A stretch of DNA of 51,175 nt from Acidobacteriota bacterium (GTDB taxonomy: Bacteria > Acidobacteriota > Terriglobia > Acidiferrales > UBA7541): assembly GCA_003225315.1 (NCBI GenBank), contig QHZD01000004.1, forward strand, positions 1 through 51,175. Reading direction: 5' to 3'. A program made the position numbers and the translations under genes. The notes under the pieces are model-generated. The model saw only the letters and a program-made list of their open reading frames with translations, ran no database searches and was not told the DNA's origin. Position 1 is the first letter of the stretch, and every line of letters begins with the position of its first letter. Positions 18,039-25,376 of this stretch are shown here, one piece after another.

Positions 18039-18450
18039 AGTAATTCAAGTCAGGCACGATTCTTCCGTGCCTCCCCCGTCATGGGTGCCCAACAAGCGGT
18101 TCTTCTAACTCCCTCAAAATCAGTCCATCTACGCAGGAGAGTTCTCTGTCCACAAATCGCGCCCGTAAGCCCTTTGTTTTCCGCACTTGCAAAGAGTGTA
18201 CAAACCCCTCATTCCACGTGCTTTAGCTTTCTATTGTTTTCATGCACTTACGAGCTCTTTTGCACTGGTGGAAAGCTCAACCCTTTTCTTTTCATGAGAT
18301 TCCGCACTCTTTGCCAAAAACACCCCCGGTGGGGGTGGGGCGCTTCTTCCTATTCAACAACTCCTCGTCATTTTCCTTGCCCCCCTACTTCCTTACCTCC
18401 TTGCTTCCACCCTGATAAACTCAGGGCGAAGCCTCATCGAGGAGCCACCC
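18039..18450 (+). other. Intergenic region and long fumC leader, no protein gene seen
   Basis: This 412-bp stretch (within the 548-bp gap 17903-18450) has no convincing gene. Just after the predicted transcript start there is a hairpin, AGGCACG-N7-CGTGCCT (18052-18072), which would be the first structure of the RNA. A second GC-rich hairpin is at 18321-18337. The body is pyrimidine-rich (many CTTCC and TTCCTT stretches). A 125-residue plus-strand frame (18081-18458) has odd composition and overlaps the fumC start; I do not call it. The region may be a regulatory leader for fumC or carry a small RNA. Confidence 0.45.
18316..18337 (-). terminator. Possible rho-independent terminator, minus strand
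   Basis: Read on the minus strand, a 7-bp stem (CACCCCC / GGGGGTG, loop ACC) is followed directly by five T residues. This fits an intrinsic terminator for leftward transcription. On the plus strand there is no T-run after the stem, so it would not stop fumC transcription. No leftward gene ends here, so the purpose is unclear; it could end antisense RNA coming from fumC. Confidence 0.3.
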
Positions 18451-19866
18451 ATGTCTGAAGCCGCCAAGACAGCAGCCTCCACCCCGACTCGCGTCGAGTC
18501 CGACTCCATGGGCAAGATCGAAGTCCCCGCCGACCGCTATTACGGCGCGCAGACCGCCCGCTCCCTCATCCACTTCGCCATCGGCAAGGACACCATGCCC
18601 CCTGAGCTTATCCGCGCCTTCGGCATCCTCAAAAAAGCCGCCGCGCTCGTCAACCAGGACCTCGGCAAGCTGTCGCACGAAAAGTGCAGCCTCATCGTCC
18701 GGGCCGCCGACGAAGTCGTCGCCGGAAAACTCAACGGCCACTTCCCTCTCCGCGTCTGGCAAACCGGCAGCGGCACTCAAACCAACATGAACGTCAACGA
18801 AGTGATCTCCAATCGCGCCATTGAAATGGCCGGCGGCGTCATGGGCAGCAAGAAGCCCATCCATCCCAATGACGACGTCAACATGTCGCAGTCCTCCAAC
18901 GACACGTTTCCCGCCGCCATGCACATCGCCGCAGCCACGGAAACCTCTCGCCGCCTGCTTCCCGCTGTCAAAACTCTTCGCGACGCGCTCGACGCCAAAG
19001 GGAAAGAATTCGCGGACATCGTCAAAATCGGCCGCACGCATTTGCAGGACGCCACGCCGCTCACCCTTGGCCAGGAATTTTCCGGCTACGTCAATATGCT
19101 TGACCGCGATGGCGGCCGCATCGCCGTCGCTCTCGACGGCCTGTACGATCTCGCCATCGGCGGCACTGCCGTTGGCACCGGCCTCAATGCGCATCCCGAA
19201 TTCGCCGAACGCGCCGCGCGCAAAATCGCTGAACTCACCGGGCTTCCCTTTCGCTCGCATCCCAATAAATTCGCCGCGCTCGCTGCGCACGACGAAATCG
19301 TTTTCGCCTCCGGCGCGCTGAAAACGCTTGCCGCCTCGCTCATGAAAATTGCCAACGATATTCGCTGGCTCGCTTCCGGCCCGCGCTGCGGCCTCGGCGA
19401 ACTCACGCTTCCGGAGAACGAACCGGGCTCTTCCATCATGCCAGGCAAGGTGAATCCCACGCAGGCCGAAGCCCTCACTATGGTCTCCGTACAAGTGATG
19501 GGCAATGACGCCGCTATCGGTTTTGCCGGCTCGCAAGGCAATTTCGAGCTCAACGTTTTCAAGCCCGTGATGATTTTCAATTATCTCCACTCTGTCGAAC
19601 TTCTCGCCGACGCCTGCAAAAGTTTTGTCGAACACTGTGTCCTCGGCATCGAAGCCAACCGCGAGCAAATCGCTCACTACGTCCACAACTCCCTCATGCT
19701 CGTCACTTCGCTTGCTCCCAAAATCGGCTACGACAACGCCGCCAAAGTTGCCAAGACTGCCCACAAAGAGCACATCAGCCTCCGCGAAGCCGCCATCAAA
19801 CTAGGCTTCGTCACCGCCGAAGAATTCGACGCCCTCGTCAAGCCCGAGGACATGACCCATCCGTAG
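18451..19866 (+). CDS. fumC: Fumarate hydratase, class II
   Basis: A 471-residue cytoplasmic enzyme that interconverts fumarate and L-malate in the TCA cycle. The superfamily signature [11 protein letters not shown] is at about residues 326-336, and other class II fumarase blocks are present: YYGAQTARS near residue 30, [13 protein letters not shown] (about 109-121), [31 protein letters not shown] and FELNVFKPV. Its length is usual for FumC (about 460). The start ATG has GAGGAG about 10 nt upstream. It is preceded by a strong promoter and a long leader, and the unknown gene starting 10 bp after its stop may be read with it. It complements the succinate dehydrogenase operon elsewhere in the window. 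Confidence 0.97.
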   Translation: MSEAAKTAASTPTRVESDSMGKIEVPADRYYGAQTARSLIHFAIGKDTMPPELIRAFGILKKAAALVNQDLGKLSHEKCSLIVRAADEVVAGKLNGHFPLRVWQTGSGTQTNMNVNEVISNRAIEMAGGVMGSKKPIHPNDDVNMSQSSNDTFPAAMHIAAATETSRRLLPAVKTLRDALDAKGKEFADIVKIGRTHLQDATPLTLGQEFSGYVNMLDRDGGRIAVALDGLYDLAIGGTAVGTGLNAHPEFAERAARKIAELTGLPFRSHPNKFAALAAHDEIVFASGALKTLAASLMKIANDIRWLASGPRCGLGELTLPENEPGSSIMPGKVNPTQAEALTMVSVQVMGNDAAIGFAGSQGNFELNVFKPVMIFNYLHSVELLADACKSFVEHCVLGIEANREQIAHYVHNSLMLVTSLAPKIGYDNAAKVAKTAHKEHISLREAAIKLGFVTAEEFDALVKPEDMTHP

Positions 19867-19876
19867 CGAGCAAACC

Positions 19877-20611
19877 ATGATTATCACGAACTTCAATCAG
19901 AGGCTTGGCGAGACAATCTCCTGGTGCTTGTCGCAGGAAATCATTGGCGAGCTTAGCGAGGACAAAAGCATCGTGCACCGACGAATGATGAACCGCCAAG
20001 GTGCCGAACTAGTGGGCAAGGCTTATAGGATGCTCCTACCCTACGAACGTGCAGGCTGGATTTCGCGATGGCTTGCCAGCAAGAAAATCCGTCAAGCATC
20101 AGAGACCCGCCGCGAGGGCGAGAAGCTGATGGCCACTGCCGACGTGGGATCCATTGTCCCACCACTTCGCCACCAGCTGAGAAGCGAAGTGCTGCGCCTT
20201 TTCGCACAATCTTTGGCTGAGTTGGGTTCTGATCATGCCGCAATCGTGGACCAAGTTGCTGAGGCTCGCTCTCATGCCCTGAGAGAATCAGATAAAGTTT
20301 CGAAGTCGGAGAGTTCTGATCTTTGTAGCGGCCGCCTTCTACTGTACGCGCCAGAAGAGAATTTGGCCGACGGTGCTGCAGAGTATGTCTCCTTCGGGTT
20401 CTTTGACGTGGACAACGTTCCTCCTTGGGACACTTGGGTGACGATGTTCGGAAAATACCTCGTTTCCTGGGTTCCTCCGCAGCTTTTTCAGCTTGTCCAA
20501 GAAGGACTGGACGTAAATCCGGAACAATGCATCCTTTGGGCGGACGATCCCTCAGTTTCCAGAGAACCGATCGGGCGAGCCCTCAGTGAAGTTTTTACAA
20601 AGGTGGCCTAA
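19877..20611 (+). CDS. Hypothetical protein of unknown family
   Basis: A 244-residue, mostly helical, probably cytoplasmic protein with no signal peptide. It begins MIITNFNQRLGETISWCLSQ and has a charged helical centre (SEVLRLFAQSLAELGSDHAA, RSHALRESDKVSKSES) and a more compact end with GFFDVDNVPPWDTWVTMFGKYLVSWVPP. I do not recognise it. The base composition is a little more AT-rich than the flanking genes, which could mean recent acquisition. It lies between fumC (10-bp gap) and the acetamidase-family gene (4-bp gap), so it may be part of a short transcription unit with them. Confidence 0.55.
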   Translation: MIITNFNQRLGETISWCLSQEIIGELSEDKSIVHRRMMNRQGAELVGKAYRMLLPYERAGWISRWLASKKIRQASETRREGEKLMATADVGSIVPPLRHQLRSEVLRLFAQSLAELGSDHAAIVDQVAEARSHALRESDKVSKSESSDLCSGRLLLYAPEENLADGAAEYVSFGFFDVDNVPPWDTWVTMFGKYLVSWVPPQLFQLVQEGLDVNPEQCILWADDPSVSREPIGRALSEVFTKVA

Positions 20612-20615
20612 CTTC

Positions 20616-21668
20616 ATGCGGACGGAAAAATTCGCCTTGGTCAGTGCCCTGCTTCTCACCGCGATCGCATTTTTTGGACCGGAACTTAGCGCGCAGCAGG
20701 CGGAGGCGACGTACACGCTGAAGGCGACGCCGAAGACCGTCGCGTGGGGCTACTACGACGCGAAGGCGGCGCCGGTGTTGCGCGTCAAGTCGGGCGACAC
20801 CGTGGAAATTCAGACGCTGATCACCAACAGCCCCAAGCGGCTCGAAGATGCCGGCCTGCCGCCGGAGCAGGTCGAGCAATCGCTGCGCGACATCACCGAG
20901 CAAGTGAAGGACAAAGGCCCCGGCGGGCACATTTTGACGGGGCCGATTTTCATCGAAGGCGCGGAAGTCGGCGACGTTCTCGAAGTAAAAATTCTGGCGA
21001 TAAAGCTGGCGATTCCTTACGCCTACAACGCGTTCGGTGCGGGGCGCGGCTATCTGCCGGACGATTATCCTTACTCGAAAATGAAAATCATCCCTCTGGA
21101 CGAAAAGCGCATGGTCGCGAAATTCGCGCCGGGCATCGAGATTCCGCTGCATCCCTTTTTCGGGAGCATGGGCGACGCGCCGCCGGAAAGCGCCGGCCGC
21201 TTCAACAGCGCTCCGCCGTGGATTATGGCCGGCAACCTCGATAACAAGGACCTCGTCGCCGGGTCGACGCTCTACATTCCGGTGCATGCGCCCGGCGCGC
21301 TCTTTGAAGTCGGCGACGGCCACGCCGGCCAGGGCGACGGCGAAGTGGACATCACCGCGCTCGAAACTTCGCTCATCGGCACGTTTCAATTCATCGTGCG
21401 CAAGGACATGCACCTGAAGTGGCCGCGCGCCGAAACGCCCACGCACTACATCACCATGGGCCTCAACGATGACCTGAACGCCTGCGCCACGCTGGCCGTC
21501 CGCGAAATGATCGATTTCCTCGTGACCGAAAAGCATCTCTCGCGCGACGACGCCTACATGCTTTCGAGCGTCGCCGCCGATCTCCACATCACCGAGCTCG
21601 TCGACGGCAATAAAGGCGTCCACATGATGCTCCCCAAATCCATCTTCGTCTCCGGTTCATCCAAATGA
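20616..21668 (+). CDS. Exported acetamidase/formamidase-family protein
   Basis: A 350-residue protein of the FmdA/AmdA family, which hydrolyses short amides (formamide, acetamide) to acid and ammonia. The family motif VGDGHAGQGDGEVDITALE is at about residues 231-249, with supporting blocks SGDTVEIQT, GGHILTGPIFIEGAEVGDVL and NLDNKDLVAGSTLYIPV. An N-terminal signal peptide (FALVSALLLTAIAFFGPELSAQ) suggests a periplasmic location, unlike the usual cytoplasmic enzymes, so the real substrate may differ. ATG 20616 has AAGGTGG about 9 nt before it; the frame extends to 20586 but would overlap the previous gene. Its stop overlaps the next start by ATGA. Confidence 0.85.
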   Translation: MRTEKFALVSALLLTAIAFFGPELSAQQAEATYTLKATPKTVAWGYYDAKAAPVLRVKSGDTVEIQTLITNSPKRLEDAGLPPEQVEQSLRDITEQVKDKGPGGHILTGPIFIEGAEVGDVLEVKILAIKLAIPYAYNAFGAGRGYLPDDYPYSKMKIIPLDEKRMVAKFAPGIEIPLHPFFGSMGDAPPESAGRFNSAPPWIMAGNLDNKDLVAGSTLYIPVHAPGALFEVGDGHAGQGDGEVDITALETSLIGTFQFIVRKDMHLKWPRAETPTHYITMGLNDDLNACATLAVREMIDFLVTEKHLSRDDAYMLSSVAADLHITELVDGNKGVHMMLPKSIFVSGSSK

Positions 21669-22813
21669 ACGAAAGGAAATTATCGTTCCGACCTGTAGCT
21701 CAGGCCTTTAGGCCTGAGGAATCTGCTTTTTCTTGCGCTTCCACAAAGCAGATTCCTCGGGCAGGCACTGCCCTCGGAATGACACTTTTCACCCTTTTCC
21801 CGGAGTCCGTTCAGTTCCAAATCATTTTCTTTCATGCGCTGCTGCTATTTCTCGGTGTGCTCTCTGGGGCGGCCTCGGCGTTCTCTGCGAACTCGGTGGC
21901 CTCTGCGTTAAATCTTTTTCCTGTTTCTTCCTTCCAAACAGAAAAACCCGAATGGTGCAAACCGCTTCCCCGCCCGGAATACAAATCGCTGCAGCGCGTT
22001 CTTCCCGACGATCCCTGGTTCGAGGTCTACAAAGTCGCGCCGGGAGTTTTCGCCATCTACGAACCACATCAAGCGGAAGAAACCATTTCGTACCTGATTG
22101 TCGGTACCAAACAGGCGGTGCTTTTCGACACCGGCATGGGCATCAGCGACATTCACAAAGTCACCACGAAATTGACCTCCCGCCCGGTCGTGATTCTCAA
22201 TTCGCACACGCACGACGACCACGTCGGCGGCAACTGGCAGTTCACATTCGTTTACGGCATGGACACCGATTTCACGCGGAAGAACGCCAAAGGTTCGCGC
22301 GAAGATGCGCAAGCGGAAATCGCCCCCGACCAGCTCTGCGGCGAATTGCCAAAAGGCTTCAATCCAAAAATGTACGCCACCAAGCCGTGGAGGATTTCGC
22401 ACTTCATCCATGACGGCTTCACAGTCAATCTGGGCGGACGCAAATTGGAAGTTCTTGGGACTCCAGGCCACACGCCGGACTCCATGGCCCTGCTCGATCG
22501 CGCCAACGGCTTGCTCTTTACCGGCGACACCTACTATCCCGCTCCTATCTGGCTGTTCCGTCCGGAAACGGATCTCGACGCTTACGTGAATTCCGTGAAG
22601 CGGCTTGCGGCACTTGCGCCAAATTTGAAACTCGTGCTGGGCGCGCACAACATCCCGGTGGCCGAACCTTCGGTGCTGCCGCGGCTCGTCATCGCGATCC
22701 AGGCGGTGCGCTCGGGCCAGGGGACCGTCAAGGCGGGCGGAGAAGGCAAAGCCATCCACAGCTTCGATGGTTTCGATTTTCTTCTTGCCGCCCCCAAGAA
22801 GGAGAACAATTAG
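21665..22813 (+). CDS. MBL-fold metallo-hydrolase with repeat-derived N-terminus
   Basis: The C-terminal roughly 290 residues are a metallo-beta-lactamase-fold hydrolase: HxHxDH as SHTHDDHVGG (His181, His183, Asp185, His186), a later GTPGHTPDSM with the third zinc histidine, and LLFTGDTYYPAP with the bridging aspartate. The substrate is unknown. The start is uncertain. ATG 21665 overlaps the previous stop as ATGA, and ATG 21779 is the next possibility, but the first roughly 80 codons are built from palindromic and 9-bp tandem repeats. A hydrophobic run (FFHALLLFLGVLSG) might be a signal or anchor if translated. The catalytic domain itself begins near residue 95. Confidence 0.8.
   Translation: MNERKLSFRPVAQAFRPEESAFSCASTKQIPRAGTALGMTLFTLFPESVQFQIIFFHALLLFLGVLSGAASAFSANSVASALNLFPVSSFQTEKPEWCKPLPRPEYKSLQRVLPDDPWFEVYKVAPGVFAIYEPHQAEETISYLIVGTKQAVLFDTGMGISDIHKVTTKLTSRPVVILNSHTHDDHVGGNWQFTFVYGMDTDFTRKNAKGSREDAQAEIAPDQLCGELPKGFNPKMYATKPWRISHFIHDGFTVNLGGRKLEVLGTPGHTPDSMALLDRANGLLFTGDTYYPAPIWLFRPETDLDAYVNSVKRLAALAPNLKLVLGAHNIPVAEPSVLPRLVIAIQAVRSGQGTVKAGGEGKAIHSFDGFDFLLAAPKKENN
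21699..21773. repeat. Composite palindromic repeat (three hairpins)
   Basis: Three perfect inverted repeats follow each other: CTCAGGCC-TTTA-GGCCTGAG (21699-21718), AATCTGCTTT-N15-AAAGCAGATT (21720-21754) and GGGCAG-GCA-CTGCCC (21759-21773). The last one sits in the context GATTCCTCGG...TCGGAATGAC, a kind of dispersed intergenic repeat I recall from many bacteria, Acidobacteriota included. It lies inside the reading frame at the 5' end of the MBL gene, without a stop codon. Confidence 0.7.
21851..21909. repeat. 9-bp tandem repeat (CTCTGCGTT / CTCGGCGNN type)
   Basis: Four adjacent 9-bp units start at 21874 (CTCGGCGTT), 21883 (CTCTGCGAA), 21892 (CTCGGTGGC) and 21901 (CTCTGCGTT), with weaker copies from 21851. 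On the other strand this is the common dispersed repeat AACGCAGAG-. The units are in frame and encode a run of Ser-Ala-x triplets in the N-terminal part of the MBL protein. Confidence 0.65.
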
Positions 22814-22832
22814 TTGGAGAAATTCACCGGAC

Positions 22833-23459
22833 ATGCGCTCATTGCGGCACAAAACGGCTGGCTTGGCGATTCTCTCTTTGCTGCTGCTCGCGCCAGTTGC
22901 ATCCGCGAGCCAGTCGCGGCGCGACAAGAGTGTATGGAACTATGACGGCGGAGTCTTCTTTGCCACCGACGGCTCGCTACCGAATGGAGTTTGTTTCCGC
23001 GTGTCCGGCAACCTGGATGCTCCCGATTTCTTTCTCAATCTGAAGCGCATCAACGACGAGAAAGGCACCATCTTCCGCCGCGGCACGGAAACGGTCACGC
23101 ATTTCCCCGATGAACTTTTTTTATCGTTCGAGATTCACGATCTGCCATGCACACCCGGACTCCGAGAAGCTGAAGCGCGCACGTACTTGACCCCGGAAAT
23201 GATCGGCACCCTTAGAGTTTCCTTTTATTGGAAGCGTGGAGTGGAGTTGCGCGCCGCGAAAAATGTCACCGAGCTTCACGCGGGGATCGAACCGGTTGTG
23301 CCTTACGCGGCCAATCTGGCGTCGGAATTGCCCAAGCGATTCGAGTGGTCCTATCAGCTGGCCGTTCCCAGCAAAGACGTCCCGCTCACCGACAGTCTGG
23401 TCATGGTCTTTCGCACCACCGACGGGCGCATCGCGGCGCGCGTTGCCGCGCGCCTCTAG
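22833..23459 (+). CDS. Exported hypothetical protein
   Basis: A 208-residue protein with a signal peptide (TAGLAILSLLLLAPVASASQ), so periplasmic or secreted. The mature part is predicted beta-rich and has one Cys pair candidate (GVCFRV and LPCTPGL). The C-terminal half contains LRVSFYWKRGVELR and WSYQLAVPSKDVPLTDSLVMVFRTTDGRI. I do not recognise the family; similar exported proteins with FATDGSLPNG openings occur in Acidobacteriota by my recollection. It follows the MBL gene by 19 bp and is probably co-transcribed with it. ATG 22833 is the start that puts the signal peptide first. Confidence 0.65.
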   Translation: MRSLRHKTAGLAILSLLLLAPVASASQSRRDKSVWNYDGGVFFATDGSLPNGVCFRVSGNLDAPDFFLNLKRINDEKGTIFRRGTETVTHFPDELFLSFEIHDLPCTPGLREAEARTYLTPEMIGTLRVSFYWKRGVELRAAKNVTELHAGIEPVVPYAANLASELPKRFEWSYQLAVPSKDVPLTDSLVMVFRTTDGRIAARVAARL

Positions 23460-23545
23460 CCCTCCACTCTCTCCTAGGGATGCCCGGCACATCGTATTCC
23501 CCTGAGTCTACGCGAAGAATAAGCGATGATTGTTTGGGCTTTGTC

Positions 23546-23944
23546 TCAGCCCATCGAACTGGCTTTTTGCGGTTCGATTTTGTAGGTGACGCGCACTTCG
23601 CCTGGCTGGCGGAAAGGATAGATGGGTTTGCCAAGATATTTTTGCGAGAGCTTGTTGATGTGGTCGTCGGCGCCTTTTTCCGTGATTTCGACGACGCGGC
23701 CGCGGACTTCCAAGTAACGATACGGGTTCGCGGGATCCTGGAGCGAAATCGAAACGCGAGGATCGCGCCGGACATTTTTATCCTTCACGCGGCCCTTCGC
23801 TGAATTAAAGCGAACGAATTTGCCGTCGTAATCCACCCAGACGGGCGTCACTTGCGGGCTTCCATCCGTCATCAGCGTCCCGAGATTTCCAAACGCCGGC
23901 TTCTCGAGCAAGTCCTTGTGGCTTTCTGGAATCACCTGGCTCAT
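23546..23944 (-). CDS. PPOX-class F420-dependent oxidoreductase
   Basis: A 132-residue split-barrel flavin/deazaflavin-binding protein of the pyridoxamine-phosphate-oxidase-like superfamily. The blocks GTLMTDGSPQVTPVWVDYDG, RFNSAKGRVKDKNVRRDPRV, NPYRYLEVRGRVVEITEKGA and PFRQPGEVRVTYKI match the subgroup annotated as F420-dependent in actinobacteria. Members reduce or oxidise small molecules with coenzyme F420. It is the last gene of a leftward operon that also carries two F420 biosynthesis genes (cofH, cofC), which supports F420 rather than FMN as cofactor. It starts 18 bp after scoB. Confidence 0.85.
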   Translation of the reverse strand: MSQVIPESHKDLLEKPAFGNLGTLMTDGSPQVTPVWVDYDGKFVRFNSAKGRVKDKNVRRDPRVSISLQDPANPYRYLEVRGRVVEITEKGADDHINKLSQKYLGKPIYPFRQPGEVRVTYKIEPQKASSMG

Positions 23945-23962
23945 ATCGGCCTCCTCCCCAAA

Positions 23963-24709
23963 TTATGCAAAACTCATTTCCGGAATTTGCCGGCGGACGA
24001 TCAGTGGCGCGCCGGTCAACGCTTGGACTTCTTCCGCGCTCCAGCAGGGAGCCACTTCGCGCAGGAGCAATCCTTCCGGCTTCACGTCGATCACGGCAAG
24101 ATCCGTGACGATAGTGTCCACACATTCAAGAGCAGTCAGCGGATAGGTGCATCGCTTCACGATTTTCGGCGCGCCATCTTTCGTGCTGTGTTCCATGCAG
24201 ACGATTAAGGTTTTGGCGCCCGCCGCGATGTCCATCGCGCCGCCGATTCCACCAGGGCCTTTCGCACCGGGAATTCTCCAGTTCGCAAGGTCGCCCTTTT
24301 CTGAAACTTGAAATCCCCCAAGCACGGCGACGTCGAGATGCCCACCGCGGGTCATCACATGCGCATCCGCTTGATGAAAAAAAGAAGCTCCCGGAATCAG
24401 CGTGACGGGCACTTTCATGGCGTCGACCAGGTCGAAGTCTTCCTCGCCGGGTTTTGCGCGCGGCCCCATTCCCAAAATTCCATTTTCGCTGTGGAAATAA
24501 ACGGTGATTCCTTTGGGCAAATGGCCGGCGATGAGATTGGGAATCCCCCACCCGAGGTTCACATAGGCGCCATCCGGCAATTCAAGCGCGGCGCGTTGCG
24601 CGATTTGTTCGCGCGTCAATCGCGGCTTGGCGATGCCGCCAGCCGGCATCACCTTTTCCGAAATGCCGTTACGCGGCATACCGATTCTCGGAATGCCGTC
24701 ACTCGGCAT
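23963..24709 (-). CDS. scoB: 3-oxoacid CoA-transferase subunit B
   Basis: The catalytic subunit of a two-subunit CoA transferase that moves CoA between succinyl- or acetyl-CoA and a 3-oxo or short-chain acid. The active-site glutamate lies in SENGILGMGP (E75 with this start), and NLGWGIPNL, KVPVTLIPGA-like and GGAMDIAAGAK blocks fit SCOT beta. The first 30 residues are a threefold 10-residue repeat (MPSDGIPRIG, MPRNGISEKV, MPAGGIAKPR), encoded by a 30-bp palindromic DNA repeat that gives three in-frame ATGs (24709, 24679, 24649). The 24709 ATG has the best ribosome site (AAAAGGA, about 7 nt), while the family start resembles the third (IAKPRLTREQIAQRAA). It overlaps scoA by 11 nt. Confidence 0.88.
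   Translation of the reverse strand: MPSDGIPRIGMPRNGISEKVMPAGGIAKPRLTREQIAQRAALELPDGAYVNLGWGIPNLIAGHLPKGITVYFHSENGILGMGPRAKPGEEDFDLVDAMKVPVTLIPGASFFHQADAHVMTRGGHLDVAVLGGFQVSEKGDLANWRIPGAKGPGGIGGAMDIAAGAKTLIVCMEHSTKDGAPKIVKRCTYPLTALECVDTIVTDLAVIDVKPEGLLLREVAPCWSAEEVQALTGAPLIVRRQIPEMSFA
24632..24709. repeat. Three tandem 30-bp palindromic repeats at the scoB start
   Basis: Each unit carries an ATGCCG-N5-CGGCAT inverted repeat: 24633-24649 (extended by one more base pair), 24663-24679 and 24693-24709. The left arms start exactly 30 bp apart. Because 30 is divisible by 3, each unit gives an in-frame ATG for scoB and a 10-residue protein repeat starting MP-x-x-GI. The scoA stop codon (24699-24701) lies in the loop of the third palindrome. 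Confidence 0.85.
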
Positions 24710-25376
24710 AGCGGATTCCTTTTGCTTGCACGATGCGATGAACGAAGATCGCGGGAGTCACGACGTGTTCCGGATGGATAGCGCCGATCGGAACGATTTC
24801 TTCTACTTCGGCGATGGTGGTCTGCGCGGCCATGGCCATAATGGGATTGAAATTTCTTGCCGCCAGCCGATAGGTCAAATTTCCCAGCTCATCGGCAGTC
24901 TGCGCCTTGATCAGCGCATAATCAGCGTGAATCGGCCGTTCGAGAATGCAGCGGCGTTCTTCGAGGACGCGCTCTTCCTTTCCTGCGGCAACTTCCGTGC
25001 CTACGCCCACCGTGGTGTAGAAACCTTGCAGACCAGCAGCGGCAGCGCGCATGCGCTCGCACAAAATGCCTTGCGGGACGAGTTCCAGCGTCACTTCCTT
25101 GGCGGCGAAACGTTCCAGAAAATGATTGGCGTGCGGTCCGGGAAAAGCGGCAATCACGTGCTTGATCTGATTGTTCTTGAACATGATTCCAAGCTCGCCG
25201 TCACGCGTCCCGCAATTGTTGCTGACAGCAGTGATGTTCTTCGCGCCTTTCCGCGCCAACGCTTGAATGAGGTTATTTGGAAAGCCCGCGCCTCCGAATC
25301 CCCCGACCATGATTTGCGCGCCATCGGGAATATCCGCGACGGCTTCGTCGAGGCTGGCGTAGACTTTCTTCTTCAA
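24699..25376 (-). CDS. scoA: 3-oxoacid CoA-transferase subunit A
   Basis: A 225-residue partner of subunit B. The N-terminal KKKVYASLDEAVADIPDGAQ and the glycine-rich VGGFGGAGFPNNL are characteristic of SCOT alpha, as are AVSNNCGTRDGELGI and LVPQGILCERMRAAAAG. The start is taken at TTG 25376, where the family's conserved N-terminus begins; GTG 25406 is possible. Neither start has a strong ribosome site, so translation may be coupled to cofC, whose reading frame runs 104 nt into this gene. Together with scoB it would activate a short-chain acid for degradation or return acyl groups. It is embedded in an F420-related operon. Confidence 0.88.
   Translation of the reverse strand: MKKKVYASLDEAVADIPDGAQIMVGGFGGAGFPNNLIQALARKGAKNITAVSNNCGTRDGELGIMFKNNQIKHVIAAFPGPHANHFLERFAAKEVTLELVPQGILCERMRAAAAGLQGFYTTVGVGTEVAAGKEERVLEERRCILERPIHADYALIKAQTADELGNLTYRLAARNFNPIMAMAAQTTIAEVEEIVPIGAIHPEHVVTPAIFVHRIVQAKGIRYAE

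Noticed and set aside
18081-18458. A 125-residue plus-strand frame in the fumC leader
   Set aside because: Unusual composition, no ribosome site seen and it overlaps the fumC start; treated as leader RNA instead.
18421-19773. A 450-residue minus-strand open frame opposite fumC
   Set aside because: FumC on the plus strand has all family motifs and a good ribosome site. The antisense frame is rich in Gly, Asp, Val and Ala and is a by-product of strong third-position GC bias.
20595-21623. A 342-residue minus-strand frame opposite the acetamidase-family gene
   Set aside because: The plus-strand gene has the FmdA/AmdA motifs and a signal peptide; the antisense frame is a shadow.
21908-22927. A 339-residue minus-strand frame opposite the MBL gene
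   Set aside because: The MBL zinc motifs are on the plus strand; the antisense frame shows no domain.
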